42,373 nucleotides of DNA from a virus: the IMG/VR virus record IMGVR_UViG_3300020347_000008, positions 1 to 42,373 of that record; one strand, written 5' to 3'. The position numbers and the translations under genes were made by a program. The notes beneath the pieces were generated by a model, which saw nothing but the letters and a program-made list of their open reading frames with translations, did not search any database and was not told the DNA's origin. Shown here piece by piece: positions 23,888 through 32,221 of this stretch; positions within the stretch are counted from its first letter, which is position 1; every line of letters begins with the position of its first letter.

Positions 23888-24703
23888 CTATTGTCCGTCT
23901 AAATCCCAAGTTGCTGATTGCATTTTTCGCATCACTTCTTGACGGAAAGCTGCGTCAGTTGAATACTTTGGGTTCTTCATATCAGACATCATCTCACCTT
24001 TATTACGATACCCAAACGTATTACCAGAGCGTTGTTCTCCGCTTAATAGTCGAGGTTCGTTACGGTTAGGTGCGGTCGCGCCCATACGAACTTTCATAGC
24101 ATCAATACCAATACGCCAATTTGGTGACGCAAGTAAGGTATTGTACTCAAGCACTTCTTCTTCCGGAATATTATCGGCTGCCCATTTAGACAATGCATTC
24201 CATTCGTCTTCACCACCGGCATATTCAAGAGCCTCTTTAGTTTGTGCCTCTTGTCTATACCCCATGTTGTCAACGTATTGTGTAACTAGATCGCGAGGTA
24301 TTCCAACTTTTTCCAAAGCTACATATTGATCTTCGGTGAAGTCTCCGTCGGATTGGTAAGCAGCTTCGAGGTCTTCTCGTTTAAGACCGGCTGACTCATA
24401 AATGGTACGAACTTGCTCCGACTCTCCCGACTGTTCTTCCTTTGGTGTCTCCGGAGTTTTGCTCTCCGGTGGAGTGTTCTGTTCCAAGCGATAAGCAAGT
24501 TCTTTTGCATGATTTTCCCACGAGTAATTACCGGTTTTATTGTCATAAAATTTATCGAAACCGCCTTCAGGCATTTCAGGAACGGGAACAAGTTCTTCTC
24601 CCGTTTCACCATCTGCCTCTTGGCTACGATACTTTGTGACCATTTGTTCATTATACTCTTCAGACCCCGCGACGGGGGTTGCGTTCTCTTGTTCTTCAGC
24701 CAT
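23888..24703 (-). CDS. capsid assembly scaffolding protein, T7 gp9-like
   Basis: A 271-residue, very acidic protein (T7 gp9 has 307). The first 150 residues are Glu/Pro/Ser-rich and probably disordered. The C-terminal half has the helical segment LVTQYVDNMGYRQEAQTKE and a basic end that would bind the capsid protein. Gene order portal, scaffold, capsid is exactly that of T7. The start follows AAGGAAAATTT. Confidence 0.92.
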   Translation of the reverse strand: MAEEQENATPVAGSEEYNEQMVTKYRSQEADGETGEELVPVPEMPEGGFDKFYDNKTGNYSWENHAKELAYRLEQNTPPESKTPETPKEEQSGESEQVRTIYESAGLKREDLEAAYQSDGDFTEDQYVALEKVGIPRDLVTQYVDNMGYRQEAQTKEALEYAGGEDEWNALSKWAADNIPEEEVLEYNTLLASPNWRIGIDAMKVRMGATAPNRNEPRLLSGEQRSGNTFGYRNKGEMMSDMKNPKYSTDAAFRQEVMRKMQSATWDLDGQ

Positions 24704-24719
24704 AAATTTTCCTTATATC

Positions 24720-26255
24720 TTATTGTGGTTGTTGTTGTTCAGGTGACGCGATTTGTTGTCCCATCATCTGTCCCGCGGCTTGTGCCATTGCTTCTTGTCC
24801 GCCTTGCATGGTTTGTTGTTGCGCTTCTTGTTGTTGCTTTTGTTTTACTTCTTCAGTAGACCTTACGGCATCTGGTAAATCTAGTCCATGAAAAGCTTTG
24901 GATAATAACACATCCATCTTTACGTAAGACACAAGTTCAGGGGGAAGTCCTTGAATAAATTGCAATGCAACTTGAACACGATTGACATCTTGCTCACGTC
25001 CTAAAGCCTCAAGACCCGTAAGTATCACGGGTTCAATCATATCGTCAGGCCAATCAGGAAGTTGTCCATTAGTTTTCATTTGATTCACTAATCTTTTAAG
25101 ACGCGCTTGTTGCATGTCTTGATTCAATTGTGAATAAACGCCACCCAATGTGGACTCAAGTTCTTCTGTTAATTTTCTAATTTCAAAAGCGGTAGTTCTT
25201 TCGGAATCACGGACGCCTGAACCACTCATGAGAAACGCTTGTGAAATCTCACGCGTTTGTCTTTCAAGTTCAGCTGCACACAATTGCATTCCGTTATTGT
25301 TTTGGAATTGCAACATGACAACATCTTCAGGGTTGCCAACAATGATCTCACCATTTTCTGCTTTTGCAATACGACGACGTAGGTTTAAACCCCCCGCGGC
25401 ATTTGGTCTAATCATTGTTACATTTCTTGAAGCCATTGCGGCACCGTCAATTAAACCTTTTGACAAGGCATCGATTGTACGAAGATCAGGTAAATGCTCT
25501 TCGATTTTACCTCGACCATAGTCTTCTCCAACCACGGCGGTATAACGTAATGCATTATAAGGTAATAGCTTATATGTACCGATAGAGCCTGATACTTTTT
25601 TAGCATTGATTTCTTGATAAATATCCCACTCTTGTTTCTTTGAATTCCATTTAATATGGGTATAAAGAGGTACACGATTTTGGGAGTAATCATCTGCGGC
25701 TACCATTGATTGTGCATTTTCAGGTAACGCTTCAGGTGATAGATATTCTTCAGTAATAATTTCTTGCACTTCTCCAGCCATAGTGCGGGAAACACAATAT
25801 TGATCTAAGCGGAAGATACGAATACTATTATCTTCTTGCATAAATTCTAAACAATTACCGGTGACAAGCAGATATTGAAGACAAAGATTGGTGTTACGTC
25901 GCCATTGCTTTCTTTCAATTTCTGCGCCTATTAGTTTTTCGGACATCACTAACCCTTGTTCTATATCAGGGTTGAGTGCCATCTCGCCTTGTTGCATACG
26001 AACTTCCGCTGGAACATCTAACTTAAAACTAGATTTTCCAGGTGGGTACATCGCAACCATTAGCCTTGACGCTAGTGATACTGTGGCTCTTGCTCCTAGT
26101 CCTTGATACGGTTCAGGAAGAATCGCAAACTCGTTGTGACCTTCTGGTGGCATCAAAGCTGGGATGGTAAGAGCAGCACAGTCTCGCGCACGTCTTAGAT
26201 ATGGGTCGCGCTTTCGTTTCATTAATTCGTAGCGGGAACGTGCTGACTCTGCCAT
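24720..26255 (-). CDS. portal protein (head-tail connector), T7 gp8-like
   Basis: A 511-residue protein (T7 gp8 has 536) with typical segments: KRDPYLRRARDCAALTIPAL near residue 14, GLGARATVSLASRLMVAMYPP near 52, ERTTAFEIRKLTEELE near 352, and a Gln-rich C-terminus (about 465-511). Twelve copies form the DNA entry ring at one vertex and bind the scaffold and gp11. It follows AAGAGGTTCAT and lies nine bases after the proline-rich gene. Confidence 0.95.
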   Translation of the reverse strand: MAESARSRYELMKRKRDPYLRRARDCAALTIPALMPPEGHNEFAILPEPYQGLGARATVSLASRLMVAMYPPGKSSFKLDVPAEVRMQQGEMALNPDIEQGLVMSEKLIGAEIERKQWRRNTNLCLQYLLVTGNCLEFMQEDNSIRIFRLDQYCVSRTMAGEVQEIITEEYLSPEALPENAQSMVAADDYSQNRVPLYTHIKWNSKKQEWDIYQEINAKKVSGSIGTYKLLPYNALRYTAVVGEDYGRGKIEEHLPDLRTIDALSKGLIDGAAMASRNVTMIRPNAAGGLNLRRRIAKAENGEIIVGNPEDVVMLQFQNNNGMQLCAAELERQTREISQAFLMSGSGVRDSERTTAFEIRKLTEELESTLGGVYSQLNQDMQQARLKRLVNQMKTNGQLPDWPDDMIEPVILTGLEALGREQDVNRVQVALQFIQGLPPELVSYVKMDVLLSKAFHGLDLPDAVRSTEEVKQKQQQEAQQQTMQGGQEAMAQAAGQMMGQQIASPEQQQPQ

Positions 26256-26264
26256 ATGAACCTC

Positions 26265-26486
26265 TTATTGACTAGTGTTTACGCCCGTGCCGACTGGCCC
26301 GGATGCGCCTGAATTAAGATTGATCTGCAAACTCTTGCGCTGATCTTTCTTACCTTTACGTCTCGACTTCGCATAAGCCTCACTATCCGGCAAAGCTGCG
26401 GCACTAGGTGCTGGTGCAGTTGGTGCTGGTGGTGGCGGCGGTGGCGGTGGAGGAGGCGGTGGTGCTTTAGGTGATGGAAAACACAT
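26265..26486 (-). CDS. proline-rich small protein, T7 gp7.3-like
   Basis: 73 residues: MCFPSPKA, a run of twelve prolines (residues 9-20), a Pro/Ala linker, then a basic part RRKGKKDQRKSLQINL and a Gly/Ser end (GASGPVGTGVNTSQ). T7 gp7.3, a virion protein encoded just before the portal, ends similarly with basic GKKSL... and a Gly/Ser tail. Position and C-terminus support a related tail-assembly or adsorption role, while the proline run is unlike gp7.3. ATG 26486 lies one base after the GNAT stop. Confidence 0.7.
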   Translation of the reverse strand: MCFPSPKAPPPPPPPPPPPPAPTAPAPSAAALPDSEAYAKSRRKGKKDQRKSLQINLNSGASGPVGTGVNTSQ

Positions 26487-26487
26487 C

Positions 26488-26940
26488 TCACAATTTCCTT
26501 CTATTAAATAGACCGGTATCTTTGTACCCCAATTTATGATACAACTTTTGAGTCCGGTCTTGGTTGACGTTGGTAGAGATTCCCAAATTGATTACCTTTG
26601 CTCCCGACTCTGTTGCCCATTTATCATAAGCTTTAAGTAGGCGAACGCCAGCGGATGAACCTCTGTGTGATGGTGTGACGTACAATGCCATGTCTGATGC
26701 AAAAAGTTCGTCACTAAACCAATGAGGGGACACACCCCCAACAAACAGTCCTATAATCTCATCGTCCGTTTCGGCGACAAGTCCACAATACATTTGAGGG
26801 TAGTCCATTATTGATGCCCAAAGTTTGAGAAGCTTTTCCCTATTAAAAGTTAGGAATGAAAAATAAGATTCCTCATGCATTGCTTGACCAAGTTCAAGAA
26901 CTTTATCAACGTCATGGTGTGCCATCTCTCTGATCTTCAT
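26488..26940 (-). CDS. GNAT-family N-acetyltransferase
   Basis: A 150-residue protein with the GNAT fold signature: VAETDDEIIGLFVGG (beta 2-3), MALYVTPSHRGSSAGVRLL with the acetyl-CoA loop near residues 85-105, and VNQDRTQKLYHKLGYKDTG near the end. It would transfer an acetyl group from acetyl-CoA; the target is unknown. The start after AAGGAGACGAAA lies inside the last 29 bases of the preceding gene. Such acetyltransferases are found just before the portal in several T7-like phages. Host or virion protein modification is possible. Confidence 0.85.
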   Translation of the reverse strand: MKIREMAHHDVDKVLELGQAMHEESYFSFLTFNREKLLKLWASIMDYPQMYCGLVAETDDEIIGLFVGGVSPHWFSDELFASDMALYVTPSHRGSSAGVRLLKAYDKWATESGAKVINLGISTNVNQDRTQKLYHKLGYKDTGLFNRRKL

Positions 26941-27154
26941 TTTCGTCTCCTTCTTCTTCAAGTGCTTTCATCATTACAAGTTCATCAATTAAATCCCGAC
27001 GACCAGCATAACGTATGTGGTCTTCGAGAGTTTCCTTAGAACCGATACAACGATGGGGATAGGTTTTATCCAACATCTTTATTAGATCAAACGTTCGATG
27101 TGGAAAATGAATTGTGTCCACATCTTCGTAGATTTTTGGTACTTCGGTACTCAT
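26912..27154 (-). CDS. 80-residue acidic protein at the start of the head block
   Basis: It begins MSTEVPKIYEDVDTIHFPHR and holds HFPHRTFDLIKMLDKTYPHR, with an acidic tail (EEEGDENEDQRDG). No enzyme motif is visible. The ATG at 27154 directly follows the promoter-like element, whose GGGGGG also acts as its ribosome site. It overlaps the GNAT gene by 29 bases. Comparable small genes occur after replication genes in T7-like phages, but I cannot name a function. Confidence 0.8.
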   Translation of the reverse strand: MSTEVPKIYEDVDTIHFPHRTFDLIKMLDKTYPHRCIGSKETLEDHIRYAGRRDLIDELVMMKALEEEGDENEDQRDGTP

Positions 27155-27173
27155 GGGCAGAACCCCCCTTCAT
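27154..27173 (-). promoter_or_regulatory. repeated promoter-like element, copy before the head genes
   Basis: The minus strand contains GGGGGGTTCTGCCCA immediately before the ATG at 27154. The last 11 bases equal the element ahead of the capsid gene, and the rest is a weaker match to the copies at 2942, 35551 and 38486. It lies in the gap after the reductase gene, where late head genes begin. It could simply be a strong ribosome site, so confidence is lower. Confidence 0.45.
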
Positions 27174-27176
27174 TAG

Positions 27177-28874
27177 TTAATCACATTGCTTTTGACCCGT
27201 AGATGGGTCGATGAAGCAAGCTTCGGCTTTTGGTTCAGCATCTTCTTTTACTTCATTGAGTATACCAAAACGCTTTCCAGATGCACGGAATGTCGTGATT
27301 CCTTTACAACCTAATTCCCACGCTTGGCGGTACAATTCTTTAAAAGTATCGTACGTCACGTTGTCACCAACGTTACATGTTTTAGATACCGCCGAATCTA
27401 CATACTTAGAAACAAGTGCCAACATATCTAAATGCTCTTGCGCACTAATTTCATTAGCCGTTTTCCCCGCGACACCTTGATGATACGCGTAGTCTTCCAC
27501 ACGTTCTACTTGATGTCCATCAAATTGTTGAATAGTTCTATCATAGAAATGTGCAAACGGTGGTTCAATTCCAGACGAAACATTATCAGCAGTTAAACTA
27601 ATTGTTCCGGTAGGAGCGATGGATGTTAGATGAGAGTTACGAATACCTTGAGTTTTAATTTTTTCTTGAACCCAATCTGATAACGTCCTGACAAATTTAC
27701 TTTGTAGATATTTTTCTGCATCGTATAAAGGAAACGATCCTTTCTCTGCAGCAAGATCAGATGACGCGGCGTAAGTATAATCTCTAATTGTCTCAAGAAC
27801 TTTTGCCGTAAAATCTAAACACCCTTGTGTTCCATATGGAAACCCACACAGTTCACTAGCGTTTGCCAGACCGGTCACACCTAGACCCATTCGTCTTTTA
27901 TTTTTCGCTTCATCTTTTTGTTTATCAAGAGGGTAAATTGTTCTATCAATTACGTTATCCATAGCACGAACTACATTATAAATGTCGCCCGTTAATTTAC
28001 CATAATCAAATTGACCATCAACCACATACTTAACTAAATTAAATGAACCTAAAAGACATGCGCCGTATGGTGGCAAAGGCTGCTCACCACAAGGATTCGT
28101 GGCGGCAATGCTTTCGCAATACCACAAGTTGTTCATTTTATTGATTGTGTCAATAAACAAAACTCCCGGCTCTGCCCAATCCCATGTGTTTCTCATGATG
28201 GTATCCCACAAAGCTACGGGGTCAATCTCGTCATACACCTTCCCTTTATATACAAGTGGGAAAGGTTTCTTTTCTTTCAGACATCTCATGAATTCATCGG
28301 TCACACCAACAGAAACATTGAAGCCGGTTAGCTGATCGGCGTTTGACTTTGCAGTAATAAATTCCATAATATCAGGGTGATCAATACGTAGCACCCCCAT
28401 CTGCGCCCCTCTTCGGTGTCCGCTGGAAGCAATGGTCTGACATACTGCATCAAATATTCCCATAAAGCTGACTGGCCCACTAGCTTTACTATCAAGCGAA
28501 ACAATGTGATCACCACGAGGGCGAATGTTCGAAAAATCATAACCAATCCCTCCACCTTTTTTCATTGTTAAACCTGACTCTTTTGCTTTATCAAGTATAT
28601 CAGACAGATCATCTTCAATTGTACCTGACACAAAACAGTTGTAAGCCGTGGTCATTCTTGTTGCACCCATTGCATTTTGTACACGTCCAGCGGGTAAGAA
28701 TCTCATAGTTCTTAACGTGTCTTTGAATTCTTCAAAGTGTTGTGGCGTGTCTTTCAATGCGCCAGCAATCCGAACTATTTTAGAATAAAAGTCTTCGCCG
28801 GTTTGTCGATATTTTACTTTATCAATTTCATTAGATAACGGAAGTGTCATTCCGTAATGGTGATTTGAAATCAT
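27177..28874 (-). CDS. nrdJ: class II (adenosylcobalamin-dependent) ribonucleotide reductase
   Basis: This 565-residue enzyme reduces ribonucleotides to deoxyribonucleotides, supplying DNA precursors from host RNA pools. The active-site segment NPCGEQPLPPYGACLLGSFN gives N260, C262 and E264. C80 in AYNCF is the likely first partner of the redox pair, with SKTCN later as the second. APTGTISL matches the phosphate-binding loop. No companion small subunit gene is present, as expected for the B12 type. The ATG directly follows the MazG-like stop codon. The C-terminus ends in ...QKQCD, perhaps a thiol-relay tail. Confidence 0.92.
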   Translation of the reverse strand: MISNHHYGMTLPLSNEIDKVKYRQTGEDFYSKIVRIAGALKDTPQHFEEFKDTLRTMRFLPAGRVQNAMGATRMTTAYNCFVSGTIEDDLSDILDKAKESGLTMKKGGGIGYDFSNIRPRGDHIVSLDSKASGPVSFMGIFDAVCQTIASSGHRRGAQMGVLRIDHPDIMEFITAKSNADQLTGFNVSVGVTDEFMRCLKEKKPFPLVYKGKVYDEIDPVALWDTIMRNTWDWAEPGVLFIDTINKMNNLWYCESIAATNPCGEQPLPPYGACLLGSFNLVKYVVDGQFDYGKLTGDIYNVVRAMDNVIDRTIYPLDKQKDEAKNKRRMGLGVTGLANASELCGFPYGTQGCLDFTAKVLETIRDYTYAASSDLAAEKGSFPLYDAEKYLQSKFVRTLSDWVQEKIKTQGIRNSHLTSIAPTGTISLTADNVSSGIEPPFAHFYDRTIQQFDGHQVERVEDYAYHQGVAGKTANEISAQEHLDMLALVSKYVDSAVSKTCNVGDNVTYDTFKELYRQAWELGCKGITTFRASGKRFGILNEVKEDAEPKAEACFIDPSTGQKQCD

Positions 28875-29279
28875 TTAAATTAGTCCCTTCATTGTTGGTG
28901 GTTTATAGTTTGGGCCTTTAATTACTTTGCCATCTTCACGTAGCATGGGTTTACCATCTACTAATTTAGTCATGTTGGATTGATGAACACGCACAAACGC
29001 TGGTTGTATTGGTATACCGAACGTGACCGCAAAGCCACTAACGACATACATTATATCTGCAAGTTCTTTAACCATGTTCTCAAGTTGTTCGATGTTTGGC
29101 TCTTTTGATTTTATTAATTGATAACTAATAGCACCAACTTCCGCCTCAAGTTCACGAACTTCTTCTTTAATTAAGTCCATACGTAATTGCAAAAGATCAA
29201 CATTTAATTCAGCATTCATTGGTTGACCCATCGCCTTTTGGAAATGGGTCACATACGTTTCTCTAATGTTACTACTCAT
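28875..29279 (-). CDS. MazG/HisE-like nucleotide pyrophosphohydrolase
   Basis: The 134-residue protein has the all-alpha NTP-pyrophosphohydrolase pattern EEVRE (E39, E40, E43) and KELAD (E72, D75), which bind metal. The phage-type end VHQSNMTKLVDGKP...DGKVIKGPNYKPP follows. Such proteins hydrolyse nucleoside triphosphates or related nucleotides. A role in nucleotide-pool or alarmone control is proposed for phage MazG but is not shown here. It starts in a TGATG overlap with the DUF3310 gene and abuts the reductase gene, making a nucleotide-metabolism operon. Confidence 0.85.
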   Translation of the reverse strand: MSSNIRETYVTHFQKAMGQPMNAELNVDLLQLRMDLIKEEVRELEAEVGAISYQLIKSKEPNIEQLENMVKELADIMYVVSGFAVTFGIPIQPAFVRVHQSNMTKLVDGKPMLREDGKVIKGPNYKPPTMKGLI

Positions 29280-30276
29280 CACTCAATGTCTCCGTGATTG
29301 TCCATTTCTTTTCGCTCGACGATGGTGATGAGTCGGTCGAGATACCATCTTGCTTTGTTGAGATCGTGGATGGCTTTACCTTTACCTCTGTATCTACTGA
29401 CGTACTTGATGATGTTTGCGAATTGGACGGCTTCGTCGCCTTCGAGCGTTTCCGCGACGGCTTCGATGTAGTCGATAGTTTGAATTCCGTCTCTGAATTG
29501 GTAGTGTTTAGGGCTGACGGTTGAATCCATTCTGCCTTCAAACTGTTCGGATGCCATAGTCTTACTTCTCCATTGTTAAAATTATAATCGTCGTATCGTA
29601 AAATACGAGCAAGTCGTATCATAGTGATGGCATACTCTTGAGTTAAACCATTGTCGATGAACGCTTGTATTACATTCATCCACATTTGTTTAGGTGATGC
29701 AGCGGCGCTAGTTATCTTATGTGCGCCAACTTTACCAACTCCTGGAATACCTTTGTAGTTGTCGGTTGAATCCCCCATGATAGATTGTTCTAGCATAGTG
29801 ATGTCCGCTTGTGCTTTATTAATCTTCACCCAACGTTTCATCTTATCAGGGTTGAAGAATTTTACCGGCAAAGTAAACATGTCTTTATCAATAGAGATTA
29901 CCACGGGATCAGGAATGTCGGGGTGTGTTCCATAGATGCCTAACAAATCGTCAGCTTCTAAGCCTGACAAAACTGACCATGAATATTGCTTTTGTAAATA
30001 GTCACGTACTGACGCTAAGAACATCGGACGTTTACTTTCTTTCCGATTCATTTTGTACTCAGGGTAAATGTCGTGACGAAAATATTTACGTTTGATATCG
30101 GAGAAACACAAAATAGTTTTGTTTGGTTTTACCGGACGTATCCATTCTCTTAGCATAACTTCCGCGTATGCAAACGCGTCTTCTTCTTTCGCTGGAACTA
30201 GGTCATCACCTGAATCCTCTACCGCAATAGCTGATTTAAAAGCGATGATGTCAGCATCCACAAGTGCCGTCGTCAT
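29272..30276 (-). CDS. 5'-3' exonuclease, T7 gp6-like (FEN family), with overprinted tail
   Basis: A 334-residue protein that would degrade DNA from 5' ends, for primer removal and host DNA recycling. LVDADIIAF (residues 4-12), GLEADDLLG (about 106), SIDKDMF, GDSTDN (about 168) and GIPGVGKVGA are the metal and helix-hairpin-helix motifs of the FEN family. The conserved core ends near RLARILRYDDY and LWHP (about 240). The last ~93 residues, a Ser/Thr/Lys-rich tail, are read from the same DNA as the DUF3310 gene in another frame. The start overlaps the previous stop (ATGA). Confidence 0.9.
   Translation of the reverse strand: MTTALVDADIIAFKSAIAVEDSGDDLVPAKEEDAFAYAEVMLREWIRPVKPNKTILCFSDIKRKYFRHDIYPEYKMNRKESKRPMFLASVRDYLQKQYSWSVLSGLEADDLLGIYGTHPDIPDPVVISIDKDMFTLPVKFFNPDKMKRWVKINKAQADITMLEQSIMGDSTDNYKGIPGVGKVGAHKITSAAASPKQMWMNVIQAFIDNGLTQEYAITMIRLARILRYDDYNFNNGEVRLWHPNSLKAEWIQPSALNTTNSETEFKLSTTSKPSRKRSKATKPSNSQTSSSTSVDTEVKVKPSTISTKQDGISTDSSPSSSEKKWTITETLSDE
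29279..29557 (-). CDS. DUF3310 family protein, nested in the exonuclease gene
   Basis: A 92-residue protein with the DUF3310 signature: IQTIDYIEA near residue 24, QFANIIKYVSRYRGKGKAIHDLNKARWYLDRL near 45-76. The family is widespread in phages and often lies among nucleotide-metabolism genes; its biochemical role is not settled. The start ATG 29557 follows GGAGAAGTAAGACT. All but its last codons lie inside the exonuclease reading frame, and it ends in TGATG with the MazG-like gene. Its clear family match shows this frame is truly used. Confidence 0.88.
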   Translation of the reverse strand: MASEQFEGRMDSTVSPKHYQFRDGIQTIDYIEAVAETLEGDEAVQFANIIKYVSRYRGKGKAIHDLNKARWYLDRLITIVERKEMDNHGDIE

Positions 30277-30470
30277 ATCTTCTCTCCTAAATTTTTACAT
30301 CCGTATGTTACGTTTATTGGAAATGGAAACACATCATGCGCATCGTCGCGCATTTGTTCGGCTCGAATTATACAACGTGTGTAATTTTTATATGGGCCGT
30401 AGTCATCCGTAACTCCAATACATTTACCGTCTGTTGATAAAGCACAGACTAACATGAATACTTCAAACAT
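30273..30470 (-). CDS. small exported-looking four-cysteine protein
   Basis: 65 residues with a hydrophobic start (VFMLVCAL) and cysteines at 9, 17, 33 and 58, plus DYGPYKNYTRC and a helical segment RAEQMRDD. The spacing recalls the protein at 4295-4486. It may be secreted and disulfide-bonded. Start after AGGAGATAACAAA; its stop overlaps the exonuclease start. It lies between the DNA polymerase and exonuclease genes. Function unknown. Confidence 0.78.
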   Translation of the reverse strand: MFEVFMLVCALSTDGKCIGVTDDYGPYKNYTRCIIRAEQMRDDAHDVFPFPINVTYGCKNLGEKI

Positions 30471-30481
30471 TTTGTTATCTC

Positions 30482-32221
30482 CTAATGTGTCTCGCGCCAG
30501 CTATTGCCAATGTCATATGAGCCTGACGTCGGACAATTAAGTCCTAGTTGCTCACCGGCAAGTTTAATAGCTTTCGCAAATAGTTTTCCAATTGATTCTG
30601 CATGTTGTGGTCTACAAGATAGCTGAACTTCATCATGGACATTGGCACAATAATTAAATGTGACCGGTAGTTCTTCAACCACATGTCCATCACGCTCACA
30701 TAAATCATAATGAAATATTACGAGAGCCTTTTTCATTAAGATACTTCCCGCACTTTGCAATAAAAAATTTAAAGCAGAATGTGGACTAAGTATTTTAATA
30801 TGACGTCCATCAATGCCTAGAATGTGACCACGTTCGGCACGTTTCTTTATTAGATCAGACAACTTTCCCAGACCGATAATACCTTCATTCATTCTTCGAC
30901 GAATTTCTTTACCGTTCTTACAAGGCGCGTTTGCCTCTCGCATTATCTGTGAAAGTTTACGATCACTTGCGCCGTACAAGTAAGCGTACGTTGCACGTTT
31001 TACCACGTCACGATCATCAAGTTCAATTAACTTACCGGTACGTGAGTGAACGTCTGTGCCATCTTCTTTCTTTCCTTCGAGCAGCGCAGTAGTATATGCA
31101 CCATCATCAAAGTGTCCTAAGTAATGTGCCAACATTCGTAACTCTAAAGCATCGGCATCAATACCAACAAGCTTGTCCCCAACGTCAGGTTTCCACACTT
31201 CGCGCATTCGTAAATCTCTCTTACTAATCTGCGCCATGTTTGGCCCAAAGTGACTACACCGATTTGTTGTAGTACCAATTGGGTTGACTGACCCATGCAC
31301 ATACCCCGCATCTGTCACACACTTTAACCAACCTGATGCACCTTCACTAATTTGCGAAAGTTGTTTCTGATATAAAAAATATTCAGCAAGTAGTTGTGCT
31401 TCCGGATACTTCAATTGTTTAAGAACCGTCTCATCAATTTGAGGTGAACCAGCGGGGGTGAATTTAGTGGGTGTCCATTCGTACATAGTTATCAAACGTT
31501 CAGCAATTTGTTTACGACTTCCCGGATTAAAGATTTCAATCTTATCCTTGAGACGCTTGCCGGTCTTCTCTGACACACGCTCGACAGTAATCGGTGGAAA
31601 GACTTCTTGTAATTGAACTTCAATGTCCGCCATCTTTTGGCGCATTTCTGAAGCCAACTCTTCACAAGCTGGAACATCTAACTTAAAGCCGTGTCGTTCT
31701 TGTATACCCATCACATAAGCAAAGTCACGCTCAAGGTTATACGAATTTAGAAGGTCTGCATCTTTACGTTCGGTTGTTAGAAAGTCATAGACTTTTATTG
31801 TAACCGCCACGTCAGTTGCACAATACTCACCCATTTCTTTTGTGAACGTTGACCAATCAGAGTAATCTCCTTTTGGAAATCCAAGACGCTCACCCCACTT
31901 TGCCAACCCATGTCCACCACGTTGCGGATGTTGAAGGCGTGAATAGATAAGTGTATCGACGATTTGTTCTCGACGTATATCTACATCAGGGTAAAGATAT
32001 TCAATTGCGGGGAAGTCAAACATCATGCCGTTGTGCATAATGATTTGATCGGCATCAGTTAGTCGATCAAGTCCTTCTTTAATGGAAGGATAGTTGGGCG
32101 CGTCAGCGTATACTATTATGTCAGTCGGACACGTCAAGTTCGCTATCGCTAAACAATGACATTTGGTCATTGGTGTCGAGAAGAGTCCGTCTGTCTCGAT
32201 GTCTGCGATTAGTGTCTTCAT
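30482..32221 (-). CDS. family A DNA polymerase, T7 gp5-like, compact form
   Basis: The 579-residue protein has a 3'-5' exonuclease domain (DIETDG with D7 and E9; HNGMMFDFPAI; YCATDVAVTIKVY) and a polymerase domain. The latter holds motif A GIDADALELRMLAHYL, motif B KRATYAYLYGASDRK and motif C NVHDEVQ. T7 gp5 has 704 residues. The segment between FPPI and FNPGSR, where T7 carries its roughly 70-residue thioredoxin-binding loop, is only about 20 residues long here. I use ATG 32221 after GAGGAATATTTTG. The first 101 bases overlap the HNH gene. Confidence 0.93.
   Translation of the reverse strand: MKTLIADIETDGLFSTPMTKCHCLAIANLTCPTDIIVYADAPNYPSIKEGLDRLTDADQIIMHNGMMFDFPAIEYLYPDVDIRREQIVDTLIYSRLQHPQRGGHGLAKWGERLGFPKGDYSDWSTFTKEMGEYCATDVAVTIKVYDFLTTERKDADLLNSYNLERDFAYVMGIQERHGFKLDVPACEELASEMRQKMADIEVQLQEVFPPITVERVSEKTGKRLKDKIEIFNPGSRKQIAERLITMYEWTPTKFTPAGSPQIDETVLKQLKYPEAQLLAEYFLYQKQLSQISEGASGWLKCVTDAGYVHGSVNPIGTTTNRCSHFGPNMAQISKRDLRMREVWKPDVGDKLVGIDADALELRMLAHYLGHFDDGAYTTALLEGKKEDGTDVHSRTGKLIELDDRDVVKRATYAYLYGASDRKLSQIMREANAPCKNGKEIRRRMNEGIIGLGKLSDLIKKRAERGHILGIDGRHIKILSPHSALNFLLQSAGSILMKKALVIFHYDLCERDGHVVEELPVTFNYCANVHDEVQLSCRPQHAESIGKLFAKAIKLAGEQLGLNCPTSGSYDIGNSWRETH

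Noticed and set aside
26279-26491. His-rich frame opposite in phase to the proline-rich gene
   Set aside because: It is the shifted reading of the proline codons; the proline-rich frame has the better start and a gp7.3-like end.
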